The position numbers were made by a program, and so were the translations under genes. Of a DNA stretch of 64,000 nt, positions 14,901-29,600 are shown one piece after another; within the stretch, counting starts at the first letter, position 1, and every line of letters begins with the position of its first letter. The notes beneath the pieces are model-generated. The model was not told the DNA's origin. It ran no database searches and worked only from the letters and a program-made list of their open reading frames with translations. Where the stretch lies: positions 27,244,636 through 27,308,635 of the forward strand of contig NC_045452.1 in the NCBI RefSeq assembly GCF_002776525.5, in the 5' to 3' direction. Source of the stretch: Piliocolobus tephrosceles. Taxonomy: Eukaryota > Chordata > Mammalia > Primates > Cercopithecidae.

Positions 14901-16597
14901 GGTTGTTTGAATCAGTATCCACACATTGCATATGGATATGTTTCTTAAATCTTTTATAATCTACAGATTTCCTCCCCTCTTTTTCTTTAAATTATAATTT
15001 ATGTGTTATTCTTATTATTTAGTCTTTTCAAATAATAATAATTTTTTTTTTGAGACTGAGTCTCGCTCTGTTGCTCAGTCTGGAGTGCAGTGACGCGATC
15101 TCAGCTCACTGCAACCTCTGCTCCCTGGGTTCAAGCAATTCTCCTGCCTCAGCCTTCCTAGTAGCTGGGATTACAGGTGTGTACTACCGTGCCCAGCTTA
15201 TTTTTGTATTTTTAGTAGAGACAGGGTTTCGCCTTGTTGGCCAGGCTGGTCTCGACTCCTGACCTCAAGTGAGCCACCTGCCTCTGCCTCCCAAAGTGCT
15301 GGAATTACAGGCGTGAGCCACCGCGCCCGGCCCAAATAACTATTCTTATATAAACACCAAACTTGGGAACTTTCACTTCTACTGTGCCAGCTTCATAAAC
15401 TCTTCATAAAGAATTCCATTGTCAACTGTAGCTCATCCCTCCATGCTCCTCCTACCCCTCTACACACCCTGCTAACAGAATCAGTTGTTCAAGAAACATT
15501 AAGTACCTCTACACACCCTACTAACAGAATCAGTTGTTCAAGAAACATTAAGTACTAACAGATACTGTGCTAGATACTGCTAATACAAAAACAACTATAA
15601 CAATTAAAACATTAAAAACTATTTAATGAGAGGTTACTATATACCTGACACTGTTATAAAAATTTTTACATTAATTAACTTACAAGTTGTAAAACTCTAC
15701 TAGGTCAGTAATACTATCATCTTTATTTAACAGATGAGAAGATCAAGGAACAGAGAGTTAAGCAACTTGCCCAAGGCTACCCGCTTAGTGGTAGAGCCAG
15801 GGATGACACACTCAGACAGAGGGACAACGAAATCCCTGCTCTTCATCCGTGACCACACTGCCTGGAGGAGAGGTTAAGAAATTTATTTGTGCCGCAGGAG
15901 GCAAACATACAGACGATGTAGAAGTGAAACACTTCTTCACTTGGCTTTAGGGCGTCACATTACCCTGGCTTTCCTTTCCCCTGACTAGCTGCTCTTTTAA
16001 TGATTCTTTCTCATCTCTTCAACTTGCTAACATCTTGTAGGATCTCTTCTCCTTTCTTTTTTTTTTGAGATGGAGTCTCGCTCTGTTGCTCGCACTGGCA
16101 TGCAGTGGCATGATCTTGGCTCACTGCAAGCTCCGCCTCCCAGGTTCACGCCATTCTGCTGCCTCAGTCTCCCAAGTAGCTGGGACTACAGGCGCCCACC
16201 ACCACACCCAGCTGATTTTTTGTTAGCCAGGATGGTCTCGATCATCTGACCTCGTGATCCGCCTGCCTCGGCCTCCCAAACTGCTGGGATTACAGGTGTG
16301 AGCCATCGTGCCCGGCTTAGCTGTTTCTTGATGAAATGAAACTCAGGCATAATTCCTCTAAATTATGAAATAATAACTATTTTTATAAATATGTAAGCTT
16401 CTTACCGACATATACCTTTTTTTTTATAAAAATACCTTTTTTGATCAATTTCTTGTTGCTGTTTAACACGTTTGTTCTCAAATTCACGAATATTTTCCAC
16501 ACCAATTTCTTCACAGAAGTGTTGGAAGATATCATCTTCTACCTTTTAAATTATTTTTAAAAAATAGATTTAATAAGCAATTTTAAGAAATATATAA

Positions 16598-16644
<47 letters not shown>

Positions 16645-19562
16645 NNNNNNNNNNNNNNNNNNNNNNNNNNNNNNNNNNNNNNNNNNNNNNNNNNNNNNNN
16701 NNNNNNNNNNNNNNNNNNNNNNNNNNNNNNNNNNNNNNNNNNNNCCTCCCAGGTTCACGCCATTCTCCTGCCTCAGCCTCCCATGGAGCTGGGACTACAG
16801 GGGCCCGCCACCGTGCCTGGCCAATTTTTTTTTTGTATTTTTAGTAGAGAAGGGGTTTCTCCGTGTTAGCCAGGATGGTCTCAATCTCCTGACCTCGTGA
16901 TCCGCCCATTTCGGCCTCCCAAAGTGCTGGGATTACAGGCGTGAGCCACCATGCCTGGCCAAGAAATATATAATCTTAAATACAAGTTTTTCCCTCCAAG
17001 ATTTTCCTGAATCAGGCCAAAAACTAATCCCACCAAGCATTACTATATTCTGAGAAGCCAGTACTTTCTTTTCCTTTAATTCCATAAATTATGCCCATCT
17101 ACTTTCAAATCTCTTATTCGAAAAAACTAAGAAAGCTCATAACTGGCCTTATTAAGTGTTTTGGCTTTATGAGTGTTTAGTATAAAACTGGAAGAATTCC
17201 ATTTACTTTAGACCCACCAAAATATAACATTCTACATAAATAAAGAAAAGATTCTTTATGTATAATACAATGGCACCTTTGCCAGTATAATAACAAGTGG
17301 AATGAGGCATAGAATTAAGAATGAAAAAGATTTGGAAAAATTAGAATGGGGAAATTCAACAAAGTAAAATTTACCCTCAATGTTTTAAAGCTCTGATTTT
17401 ATGTATAATTATAGGATGAGAAAGACCTATTTTAAGAACAGAACATTTTAAAAACTTCCAGATTGTAGTTGAATATACATTAAATATGAATGTGATATGA
17501 CTGATGCAGTAGTAAGCTACAATTAGCATGACTAGATAATCCAAGTCATGGAAAGTTACAGTTATAAACATAAAAACCCACAATATGCTGTACTGGCTAG
17601 GAAATATTTTGACATGCTCTGTTCAGGGGCATTGATAAACATCCAGAGGATGGTTACCAGAGCTGGTCTTAAATCCATGGTAATGTGAAATGAATAAAGA
17701 AACTAGGGCTATTTAACCTGGAAAAGAGATAACTAATTAGGAAGCACAAAAAGTGTGGTTCCAAATCATGTGGTAAAGATCAGGCCTAAAAGCAATGGGT
17801 GGAATTAATAGAGCGGGGGTATAACAAATCACCTTCTAAGGATCAGAGATACCCCACAGTGGAATGAATTAAATCAGAAAGTTTCTGTCCCTTTATAAGC
17901 AGAAGCTAGGTGACCAAATTTTTATTGTCCTAGAGCCAAGTACTGTGCCTGACACAGAATAGGTGTTTTAAAAAGAACTACTGAGTGAATAAATAACTTT
18001 AAAAGATAAGCTGAATGACAGTTCTTTCCCTCACAGTATTAGGGAAGTGGGAGAAAAGAATGAGACTATAATTTTCACAATGGGTAAGGAGAGGTTGGAG
18101 TGCAGAGGAGAGTAGGCACAGGTCATTGTCTCTTGAGGTGAGCAACAGAGGTTCTCAAAAAACACAAGGAAATTAATTTGGCAAACCAATAAAACTTAGC
18201 TTACAACACTGTTGTTTCTGATAGGGCACTGTTACCTATCAACCTTTGCTTTAGCATATATTTAAGAAGCCCTAAATCTAGTATCTGGTCTAGAACTACA
18301 TATACCATTTAGGAATAAATATAACATTTATGACCTTATCTATCTTTTCTTGAAATTCTTTAATTCTTCGTTGTCGTTCCTTTATTCCTTCACTCAACAT
18401 AGTACATTGAGACTCAATATTTAGTAGTTCACTTTGTAGCTGAGATTGTTCCTAGCAACAAAAGAGAAAAATTTTTTTTAACATGGCTGTTTTAGCTTTA
18501 TATAGTGAAGCCAAAAATGTGATAGGTATCTTTTAGAATAAAAGAAGAATCTATGAGATAAGATGAATTCACCTGGATAAAAGATTAAATACCACATAAA
18601 TAATTAAGGGACTATAATATAATCTCAATCATGGGATAAAGTATCTAAAAATTGGCCAGGAGTGGTGGCTCTAATCCTTGGGAGGTCAAGGTGGGCAGAT
18701 CACCTGAAGTCAGTTTTGAGACCAGCTTGGCCAACATGGTGAAACCCCATCTCTACTAAAAAAATACAAAAATTACATGCCTGTAATCCAGCTACTCAGG
18801 ATTCCTACTGAGGCAGGAAGAGCACTTGAACCTGGGAGACGGAAGTTGCAGCGAACAGAAATAGAGCCACTGTACTCCAGCCTGGGTGACAGTGTGAGAC
18901 TCTGTCTCAGAAAAAAAAAAAGTATCTAAAAATTACATGGAGCTATATAAATGTAATTCCTGAAATTCTATGTTCTGGGTCAAGTGCCCAGCATATTTTA
19001 TGTAAATCTGTATTACCCGGTAAAAAGCAACAAGGTGCTTCTTTTTAATCATCTCCAGTTCATTTTGTGAATATTTGAGTCGTGTCTGAGTTCCTTGTAC
19101 CAGGGTCTGTATTTGTTTCAAATCTGTTTCTTTGCGGAGTGTCTTCATTAAATCCTAAAAAGAAAGAAAAATATGAGAATATTTTATGATAGAAAAGCAC
19201 TTTCACTTTTCAAAGTGCTTTCATATGTAATAATTCACTGATTTTTACATACCACCACACCCATGCCTTACCTCCCTTTCCTCTGATAAGAGACTGGGCA
19301 ATTAAGTACATTAGTGATCTGGAGTAACTAAAACGCCATACAGCTTCCTCAAAAAAACTAACATTGCTTAACAGGAAAGAATTGGGAATGGAAAATGAAG
19401 AGGGGTGTGTATATTCCATCCAGCACAGTTAAAAGGATCTTGTAATTGCCTTGTTTTTAGTGCATCTTTACCTTTTGGCTTGCCTCCTTCATTCCCTTCT
19501 TCTTTCACTCACCTTATGCCTCAACCAAATTAACTCCTTCAGACACTCCCTCCCATTGACTC

Positions 19563-19598
<36 letters not shown>

Positions 19599-22500
19599 AG
19601 ACCGAGTCTTACTCTGTCTCCCAGGCCGGAGTGCAGTGGTGCAATCTCTGCTCACTGCAAGCTCCACCTCCCGGGTTCAAGACATTCTCCTGCCTCAGCC
19701 TCCCGAGTAGCTGGGACTACAGGTGCCCGCCACTACACCTGGCTAATTTTTTGTATTTTTAGTAGAGATGGGGTTTTATCATGTTAGCCAGATGGGCTCG
19801 ATCTCCTGACCTTGTGATCCACCCACCTCGGCCTCCCAAAGTGCTGGGATTACAGACGTGAGCCACTGCACCCAGCCAACTCCAAGTCTTTAGATAAACT
19901 CTTTCAACGAACTGCCAAGCAGAAACTCTGAATCTACCTATAACTTGGAAGTGTTTTCTCCAGCCCCAGCTCCCAGTTCTCCTCCTTTCTAGACTTAACC
20001 AAGGTACATCTGACATGTATTGACTGATGTCTTAAGTCTCCTAAAACATATAAAACCAAGCTGTAGCCTGGTGACCTGGGACACACGTTCTCAGGACCTC
20101 TTGAGGTGGTGTCACGGGCATGTCCTTAACCTTGGCAAAATAAACTTCTAAATTGATTGAGACCTGTCTCAGATACTTTTGGTTTACAGTAAGATAGGGC
20201 ACAAAATTACTTTCTCCAGATATGCTGATACCATTTATTAAATAATATATCCTTTTCTCACTGAACTGAAACATCATCTTTGCTGAACATTAATTATTAA
20301 TTGTTAAGTATACTGGTCTCTATTTCTGGAGTTCCTGTTGTTTCATTAACCTGTAAGATACCTGTAAACAGCTATATCTTGAATTTAGTAAGATTACCAT
20401 AACTTCTAATCTTGAGGCTTTAGGCAATCAAGTCCACAGGCAGTAAGGTTTGTTTTGGGAAAGGACTGTTACTGTCTTTGTTTCAAAGCTAAACTATAAC
20501 CTAACTTCCTCCCAAAGTTAGTTTGGCCTATCCCCAGGAATGAACAAGGACAGCTTGGAGGTTAGAAGCGAGGTAAAGTCAGTTAAGTCAGATGTTGTTT
20601 TTCACTGCCTCAGTTAAAATTTTGCAATGGTGGTTCCATAACTTTAAATGATGACTATTGCAGTTTTCATAAATAATCTAGGTAAATGATTAAAATAATT
20701 AGGCAAATGTGATGGGATAAATACTTGTAGACAAACTCATAATTTGGAATCTAAAGTTATATTAAATAATAGATATTTCATTATTTGGGTATTTTCCAAT
20801 AAAAATATATTGTAGGAAAATATTCTAAAAAATAAAGAGGTGTCCATTTCAAAAAGGTAAACAATTTTTGTCTAATTCAAAGCTTATTTAAAGGTTATAT
20901 ATAAAACAAGGTAAAAGGACTCAGAAAATAAGAGAGAAGTAAAGAAAGTTATAAAAATAGAGGGTTTTTTTTTTTTTTTTTTTGGTAAGAAAGCTTAAAG
21001 AGAAATAATTTTATATGAGAAAGAATCTTGTATGGTAAATTTAGTCCTAGAATAAAATGACTGGTTGTTTAAGAAAAAGTGATGTTCAGGACAAACCAGA
21101 AAGTTCAAGCATATCGTGAATGGTCTGTGTAAGTCACAATAAAAGGATTTATAGAAAAAATCCCAAAAAACTTTTACATGATCAAGTTGTCTCTAATTAA
21201 AGGGAAATTATAATGGTCTTTCTAGAGATTGGGCTGGATGTAAAAAAAATTATTCTTGCAACATTATATACAAATAATCAGGCCAAGTATAATACAGCAT
21301 TCAGTCCAACCATAACTTGTCTTTAGTAAAAATGGACAATTGGAGAGAGAAAAATTATGTTTCAAAAACTAGAACACTTGTTGTTAGATTCTAGTCTTGC
21401 CTAATGTTTTTGAATTTTTACAGTTTGGACCAAATTCTAATTTTTCTTGGTTACAAGTCTTCAAAATAATGTTTTCAATTTTTTCCTTCTTTTTTTCCCC
21501 ATTTTTCCTAATGTGGAGTCGCTGAAAACTAAGCTGTGCTTCTCGTAAAGCCCTACGAACTGAAGCTAGACAACTTAAATTTCAGAAGAAAATAACAGCA
21601 ACCTATTTACATATATAAGCCACTTTCATACCTGCCTACTAATGTATGGACTTCAGAGTAATGTGACCTATATCGATTTTCTAGGATTGTTCTTTTGTTT
21701 CTTGTTGTTCTTCCTTCCTTCCCCTATTTTCACAGGACATGAGAAAATCAGCTTTCCTAGTAACTTGGAACCTACCCGTCTAGAAATAAACCATCCTAGC
21801 CATGAGAGATCACATGAAACCTGAGACTAGAGACTCATTTTCCTCTAAAATGCTTTCACCAAAAGATTTTTAAAAAGAAAAGGGGGGAAATGTGAAAGGA
21901 AAATAAATCTTGGGGCTCCAAAATCACTAAGCTAAAGGGAAAAGTCAAGCTGGGAACTGCTTAGAGGAAACCTGCCTCCTATTCTATTCAGAGTCAACCC
22001 TCTGCTCACCAAGATAAATGTATATCTGACTGCCTCCTTTGGAGAGGCTTCATCAGAAACTCAAAAGAATGCAACCATTTGTCTCTTATCTACCTATGAC
22101 CTGGAAACCCCCTCTCTGTTTCGAGTTATCCTGCCTTTGCTTCCAGTTGTCTTGCCTTTTCCAGACCGAACCAATGTTCATCTTACATGTTGATCAATGT
22201 CTCATTTCTCCCTAAAATGTATAAAACCAAACTGTGCTCTGACCACCTTGGGCACATGCTGTCAGGACCTCCTGAGACTGTGTCATGGGTGTGCGTCCTC
22301 AACCTTGGCAAAATAAACTTTCTAAATTAACTGACACCTGTCTCAGATATACAGGGTTCACACTTCCAAGACTACATTGAATAGTGGTAACAGATAACTG
22401 TCTATTTCTTGATTTTAACTAAAATGATTTCAGTGTTTTCACCATTTAAGCAATTATTTCTGTTCAAGAGCTATTTATTTTATTTAAATAATTTCCACTA

Positions 22501-23588
22501 ATGTGTCTTTTCCTTAGTATTTTAATTAGGTCTGGCTGCTGAATTTTATCAAATGCCTTTTCTACACATGATGACATGACTTTTCTCCTGCCTTTAATTC
22601 ATTAATATAATGGATTATGATGATCACTTAAACACCCATGTATCTGTGAAATAAATTCTATCGAGTCAGATGTATTATTTTACTACAGTGCTCAATTCTC
22701 TAATACTGACATTTTATTTAGATATTATATATTTATACTCATAAGGGAAGTCAGTTTTTAGTTTTATTTTTTGTACTATATATTATTTTATATTAAAGTT
22801 ATGCTACCTTTATAAAATAAGTTGGAAAGTTTCCATCTTTTTTATATATTACATAAAACTAAGCTGTAAACTCATCTGGTCCCAGAGGTTATTTTTGGTT
22901 TTTACTTTTGGTAAAACATACATAACATAAAATTTACCATCTTTACCATTTTTATTTGGCTAGTCAAGCATAGTTGTGAGATCTTTACCATTTCTAAGTA
23001 TACAGTTCAGTAGTGTTTAAATATATCCACATTGTGTGCAATTTCCATATCTCTTCATCTTGCAAAACTGAAACTCTGTCTCAATTAAACAACAACTCAT
23101 TCTCCCCTTCTCCAGCTACTGGCAACAACTGGCCTCCTTTCTGTCTCTATGAATGTGACTATTCTAGGTACCTCACGTTAGTGTGATCAGACAGTATTTG
23201 TCCTCAAGTTTCATCTCTGTTGTAGCATATGTCAGAATTTCCTCCCTTTTTAATGCTGAATAATATTCCATTGTATGTATATACTACATTCTGTTTATCT
23301 ATTCATCTGTTGATAGACACCTGGATTGCTTCTACCTTTTGGCTATTGTGAATAATGCTGCTATGAACATGGGTGTATAAATCTCTTTTTGAGACCCTGC
23401 TTTCTTGTTTTGGGTATATGCCCAACATATTCACAGGTTCTGGGGTGACAAAAAAAGAATTGCAGGATAATATGGTAATTCTATTTTTAATTTTTTGAGA
23501 AGCCATCATATCATTTTCCATGATATGATATATACCATTTTATATTCCTGAAGCCTTTTTTCAGTGTAGATCACAGTGGCATTAAATA

Positions 23589-23619
<31 letters not shown>

Positions 23620-26600
23620 TTTCTTCACACAAAACTAGTTAGACTGATGCCATTAATCAATAATGCATCTAATTTTCAGCTCCTTAGTACAATGGCTTTT
23701 ATGCTCATGCTTGCTTTTCCTTTGGTGCAATATTGCTGCTGCATCTTGACTGCGTTGCAGTCAGGAGGAAGAAATGCAGAAGATAGCACCAAAACTTTCA
23801 CTTATATCTCACTGGCCAAAACTGTCACATGGCCAGCCCTAGCTACAAGGCAACGTGTGAAATTAAGTTGTTTTTGTTTTCCACAATCTTGTAATAGAGT
23901 CTAGAAAGGAAGGAAACTGGATGGGGATTAGGCCAGCAAACCACACCACTGCCTGCTTTTTCAAACATTTCACCTTTTTTCTGTTCAATTTTGGTAATTT
24001 ATATTTTCTAAAAAATATCCATTTCTTCCAAATTTTCCATTTTTAAAACCATAGTTATTTGCATGTAGGATTCTTTTAAAATTATTTTAATGTTTTCATT
24101 CCTGATCATGTATGTTTGCTTCTAGCTTTTTTTTTCCTTCATTAGGATTGCAGAGTTTATCTAGTCTTTCAAAAGCACTAGCTTTTAGATTTGCCCCTTT
24201 TCTATTTTGAGTTGTTTTCTACTAAATTAATGTCAGCTTTAAAAAGATTTCCTAGCCTGGGTATGGTGGCTCATGCCTGTAATCCTAGCACTTTGGGAGG
24301 CCAAGGCAGGCCGATCATGAGGTCAGGAGTTCCAGACCAGCCTGGCCAGCACGGTGAAACCCTGTCTCTACTAAAAATACAAAAAATTAGCTGGGCACAG
24401 GGGTGCGTGCCTATAATCCCAGCTACTTGGCAGGCTGAGGCAGGAGAATTGCTTGAACCCAGGAGGCAGAGGTTGCAGTGAGCCGAGATCACCCCACTGC
24501 ACTCCAGCCTGGGCAACAGAGTGAGACTCTGTCTCAAAAAAAAAAAAAAAAATTTTCCTTGTATAACTTTTGTTATTTTATGGGTATTCTAATTTCTTTT
24601 ATTTTAAAATAGAGATGGGGTCTTATCATGTTGTCCAGGCTGGTCTCAAACTCCTGGACTCAAGTGATCCTCCTGCCTTGGCTTCCCAAAGTGCTGAGAT
24701 TACAGGCAAAAGCCACCATGCCTGGCCAGTTGTTCTAATTGCTTTCCTTTTTTTTTTTTTTTTTTTTGAGACAGGGTCTCTTTCTGTCACCCAGGCTGAA
24801 GTGCAGTGACATGATCACTGCTCACTGCAGCCTTGACCTCCCAGCCTTAAGTGATCCTCCTGCCAGGTAGCTGGGACTATAGGTGCATGCCACCACTCCC
24901 GGCTAATTTTTTAATTTTTAATTTTTTGTAGATAAGAGGTCTCACTATGTTGCCCAGTCTGTGGTTCCTCTAATTTTTTTAAAAGTGACTAATAAATTCC
25001 CTTATATTTTTTCTTTCTTCTTTAGTAATGTAGGCATTACTGATTACATCCTCTTGATGTAGCTTTTACTGTGTCTCAAAGATAATGGTAGGAAGTACAT
25101 TCCTATTCATCATTTTTGAAATATTTTGTAATTTGCCTCTGGATTACTTCCTTAATTCCAAAACTATCTACATTTCTTAATTTCTACAGAGACAAATAGT
25201 ATTTTGGTCACTATTTCTTGTTTCATTAAATTATGATCAAGGTGACCTATAAAAAGCTCTACTTTTAAAAAACTATTGAGGTTTCCATTGTGGCCAAGCA
25301 TATGATCAATTTTCATAAATGTTTAATAGATATTTTTAACAGTATCTCACATTTATTGAGCACTTATTGTTCTATGCAATTTACATTTATTAACCAACTT
25401 AATCCTCTTAACAATGCTATGAAATAGATGTTATTATTCCCATTATACTGATGAGGAAACTAAAGCATAAAAGCATGTAACTTACTCAGAAGTCACTCTG
25501 CTGAAATGTTGCACTATATTTTTATTTTTATTGAGAAGTAGTTTAAAGCCTTCTTTTTCCTAATTCAACCAAACTAAACACTTAACCTTTCCTTCTAAGA
25601 GTGATTTTCCAACTCCTGAGTTATCTTTTCCATTCTATTAAAAAAATTAGTATTACTCTAAATATTAATATTTAGGTGCTATGTCCTGCAAACAGATTTA
25701 TAATGGAAATCTTTGTCTTATGTTACATATAATCTTCTTTATTCAATTAAATTATAAGTACTTACTGAAAGCTTACTACACACAAGGATTTTTAACCTTT
25801 AAGTTCACATTGTCTGATATCACTACTTTTGTTTTCTTTTTGTTTGCATTTGTCAGGTGTGCATCTATTATTTTTCAACATTCAGGTTTTTTTGTTTTTT
25901 TGTGTTTTCCTTCTTTTTTGAGGCAGAGTCTTGCCTTGTTACCCAGGCTGGAGTGAAGCGGCATGATCTCAGCTCACGGCAACCTCTGCTTCCCAGTTCA
26001 AGCTATTTCTCCTGCCTCAGCCTCCCGAGTAGCTGGGCCTACAGGTGCGCGCCAACACGCCCAGCTAATTTTTGTATATTTAGTAGAGACAGGGTTTCAC
26101 TATGTTGTGGATGACAATCTCTGAATTTGCTTATTGGCAGATCCTTGAAAGGTAAATAATACCTAGGTTGCAGTCCTCTTCCTTTTAGCTATTATTCCAT
26201 AGTCCCATCCAGTTTTGCAGTCTGATACGAGCTTTTTTTGTTGCTGTTTAAACATATAAGGAACTTTTCTTGAAGGGCAGGTAGCTTAGCGTTGTTTCTA
26301 TGACCTATAGGTTAAGGAGTTACACGCAGATCTGTGTTACCGTGCGCCCTTTCTCACCAAACGTACATGAACTCTGTGTGTCCTTTCAACTGGTCAGTTA
26401 AAGGTTGATCCTTACAGAAATTTTCTTCTTTTTAATTTTTTTCCTTCTCTGTGTTCTTTTCCTCCTTTCAAGAATTTACTAGTTTCACATCAAGTTTCCT
26501 GAGTATATCTACTAAGTCTCTATTTTCCTCACACTTCATCTTTGTAATTTTGTTACTCTGAGATGCTTCTTCCAATTAGTCTGCCAGGTTACAAATTTGG

Positions 26601-29600
26601 TTTTCAGCAATGACATGTTTTCCTTCAATTCATCTGCTACATTTTACAGTTAAGAAATATGCTTTTGGCCAGAGGTGGTGGCTTATACCTATAATTCCAG
26701 CACTTTGGGAAGCCAAAGTGGGAGGACTGCTTAAGGCCGGGAGTTCAAGACCAGCCTCGTCAATATAACAAGGCCCTGTCTCTACAAAAAAAAAAAAAAA
26801 ATTGCAGGGCCTGGTGGTACTCCCCTGTAGTCCTAGCTATTTGGGTGGCTGAGATGGGAAGGATCCCTTGAGCCCAGGAGTTCAAGGTTATACTGAGCTA
26901 TGATGGCACCACTGCACTCCAGCCTGGGTGATGGAGCAAGGACTGCCTCTTTAAAAAACAAACAAAGAAGTACTTTTTTTTTTGGAAATGGGGTTTCGTC
27001 CTGTTGGCCAGGCTGGTCTCGAACTCCTGACCTCAGGTGATCAACCGGCCTTGACCTCCCAAAGTGCTGGGATTACAGGCGTGAGCTACCATGCCTGGCC
27101 AGAAGTACGTTTTTTAGTCCTAGAAAATCTTTTTGTGCGTTGGGGATTGGCAGGGGAAGGATGACCCTATACTAAATTTCCTTAATGTTCTGTTACTTTC
27201 TTGTTCAAGTTGTTGCCTGGCTCCTAGAACACCTCAGATACATTTATGTATTTCTTTCACCACTGAGGACCATGTCTGAGTATTAAAGTCCCCGAAATTA
27301 CAGCACCCCACAAGGATTTTCTATACCTGAGGGTCAGTGATTATAAGAGAAGACTGTCAGTACCACCCTGAGACAGAGACTACCCTGAGGCAGAGGAAAA
27401 GATATCTCTCTGGTATCCCTGGACTCTTCCAAACTCAGGAATAGGAAGGCCACAAATTTCCTACTAAGCTAATATTTAGCTTCATGGGGTTCAAGAAGAT
27501 TAGGCATCCTCACATGGGACAGATGTTTAACTTACCCCCAGATTCTGCTACGTCCTGATTCTTACCCAAGCACTCTTCACATCAAAAGAGAGGAAGCCCT
27601 ATATCAGCTTTTCCCAGCAGCCTCCCTCAGAACCCAAGACATCATTCCCACCTAGCTGCCACCTGGTTCAGGTTGTGACACACAGATGGAACTTTAGCAT
27701 GGACATGGATGGAAAGCAAGATTGACTTTAAGTTGGTATCTTCCCAGAACTTTCTCTGTGCCTAGGCCTAAATTTGTTAAAGTCTTTAAAAGCTGAATAT
27801 TTCTACACCTTAGATTAAAACATAAAATGTAGTCTTATGCTTCAGAAAAAGATGAAAATCAGTCAAGTAACCTTGCCAAAATAAGTGCTTGAATCAACCA
27901 AGGAAGAAAACTAAATAGAAACAATAAATAAATAATCTGAAAGCATTCTATATTGATTTAGCAACTGTAAATTTCGCTTCAATAAATGAGGGAATTACAA
28001 TATTCAACAAATTATACTTTTGTAAAATGGTAAGTCAGTCGGTAAAAATAAAGTGGGGTCCCCAGTCATCAAAATAAATTCCAGATAAATAAAAAATATA
28101 AATGTTAAAAACACAAAAGCATTAGAAGGAAGCATTATTGAACTTCTTTTGTGATCTTCAGAAAGTAGGTCTTCCTAAGCATACCACATCCTAAAATCCA
28201 GAAGTTATAAAAGATTAATAAATTTGGCTACATAAAGATTAAAAACACACATATGACAAAAAGAACAAAGTCAATGTCAAAGAGATACTCAGCAATTAAA
28301 AAGGAATAAACTTTTGATACACACATGAATCTCAACAATACTAAGTGAAGAAAATATAACACAAAAGACTACTGACTGTATCAATCCAATTATATGGAAG
28401 TCTAGAGAGGAAAAACTATGATAGAAAGTAGATTGGGTTGTGAAGACCCAAAGGGTCTGGAAGAGGGGACTAACTAAAAGGAACCCAAAGGAATTTTGGG
28501 GGGTGATGAAAATGTTCTATATCATGAGTGCAGTGATGGTTATGTGACTATGTACATTTGTCAAAACTTACTAAATTATACTTAAAATTGGTGACTGTTA
28601 TGGTATATAAATTATATTCCAACTGAAGCTGACTAAAAAGTCAAATGAAAAATGTTTACAACACATATGACTAAGGACTAATTTACTTAATACAAATAAT
28701 TCTTGAAATAGTAATAAAATAAGGAACAATGTACTAGAAAAATGTGCAGAGAAAATAAGCAGTTTACAGAAGGAAAAATTACAGAGGACCATTAAATTCA
28801 TGAGGAAATGCCCAACCTCAGTTATATTTTAAGAAATGCCTATCAGGCCAGGCACAGTGGCTCACAACTGTAATCCCAGCACTTTGGGAGGTCCAGGCAG
28901 GCGGATCACCTGAGGTCGGGAGTTCAAGACCAGCCTGACCAACATGGAGAAACCCCATCTCTACTAAAAATACAAAATTAGCTGGGCATGGTGGCACATG
29001 CCTGTAATCCCAGCTACTCAGGAGGCTGAGGCAGGAGAATCACTTGAACCCGGGAGGCGGAGGTTGTAGTGAGCTGAGATCACGCCATGGCACTCCAGCC
29101 TGGGCAACAAGAGAGAAACTCCATCTAAAAAAGAAAAAAAAAAACTTGCTGCAAACACTATAGTAACAATCTATTATAAAACAAAGAAAATAGGAAAAAT
29201 AATACGTATGCTTGCACACACCAAGAAAATTTCTGGAAGCTATGTATCAAACTGTGCTTAGTAAATACTACTGAGATATAAGGAAGAGAGTAAGGGAAAG
29301 ATTTTTATTTTGTATTTTTATTTCATTCTGCATTATTTGAATTCTTAAACTACAGAAATGGTTATTATAAAAAACCCACCTAGTTTAAAAACACAATTAT
29401 TCTACTTAATATATTACAACTTTTATGGCATGGATTTACCTTTAGCTCTTGGATTTTCTGGCTTTGTCTGTCTCTTAGATTCTTTAACTCTTTCTCATCC
29501 CAATATCTAGCCTTGTATTTTAAGTCACTTGACCCTCCAGAGATCACTCCAGATTTTAAAAATAATGTTCCATCAAGAGCTACCGTCTGTAAAATTAAAA

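Larger units (their letters stand above)
22380..26650 (-). repeat. Old L1 mosaic, mostly antisense
   Basis: Many blocks read as reverse-complement L1 ORF2 sequence (e.g. 22500-22900, 23960-24250, 24960-25330, 26400-26640). 22900-23530 is another L1-derived block of unsettled orientation. It is interrupted by Alus and a MIR at 25345-25510. All frames are broken. Confidence 0.65.

Noticed and set aside
20189..21890. Possible retroviral gene between two LTRs
   Set aside because: All frames are short and broken; nothing resembling gag, pol or env remains by eye.
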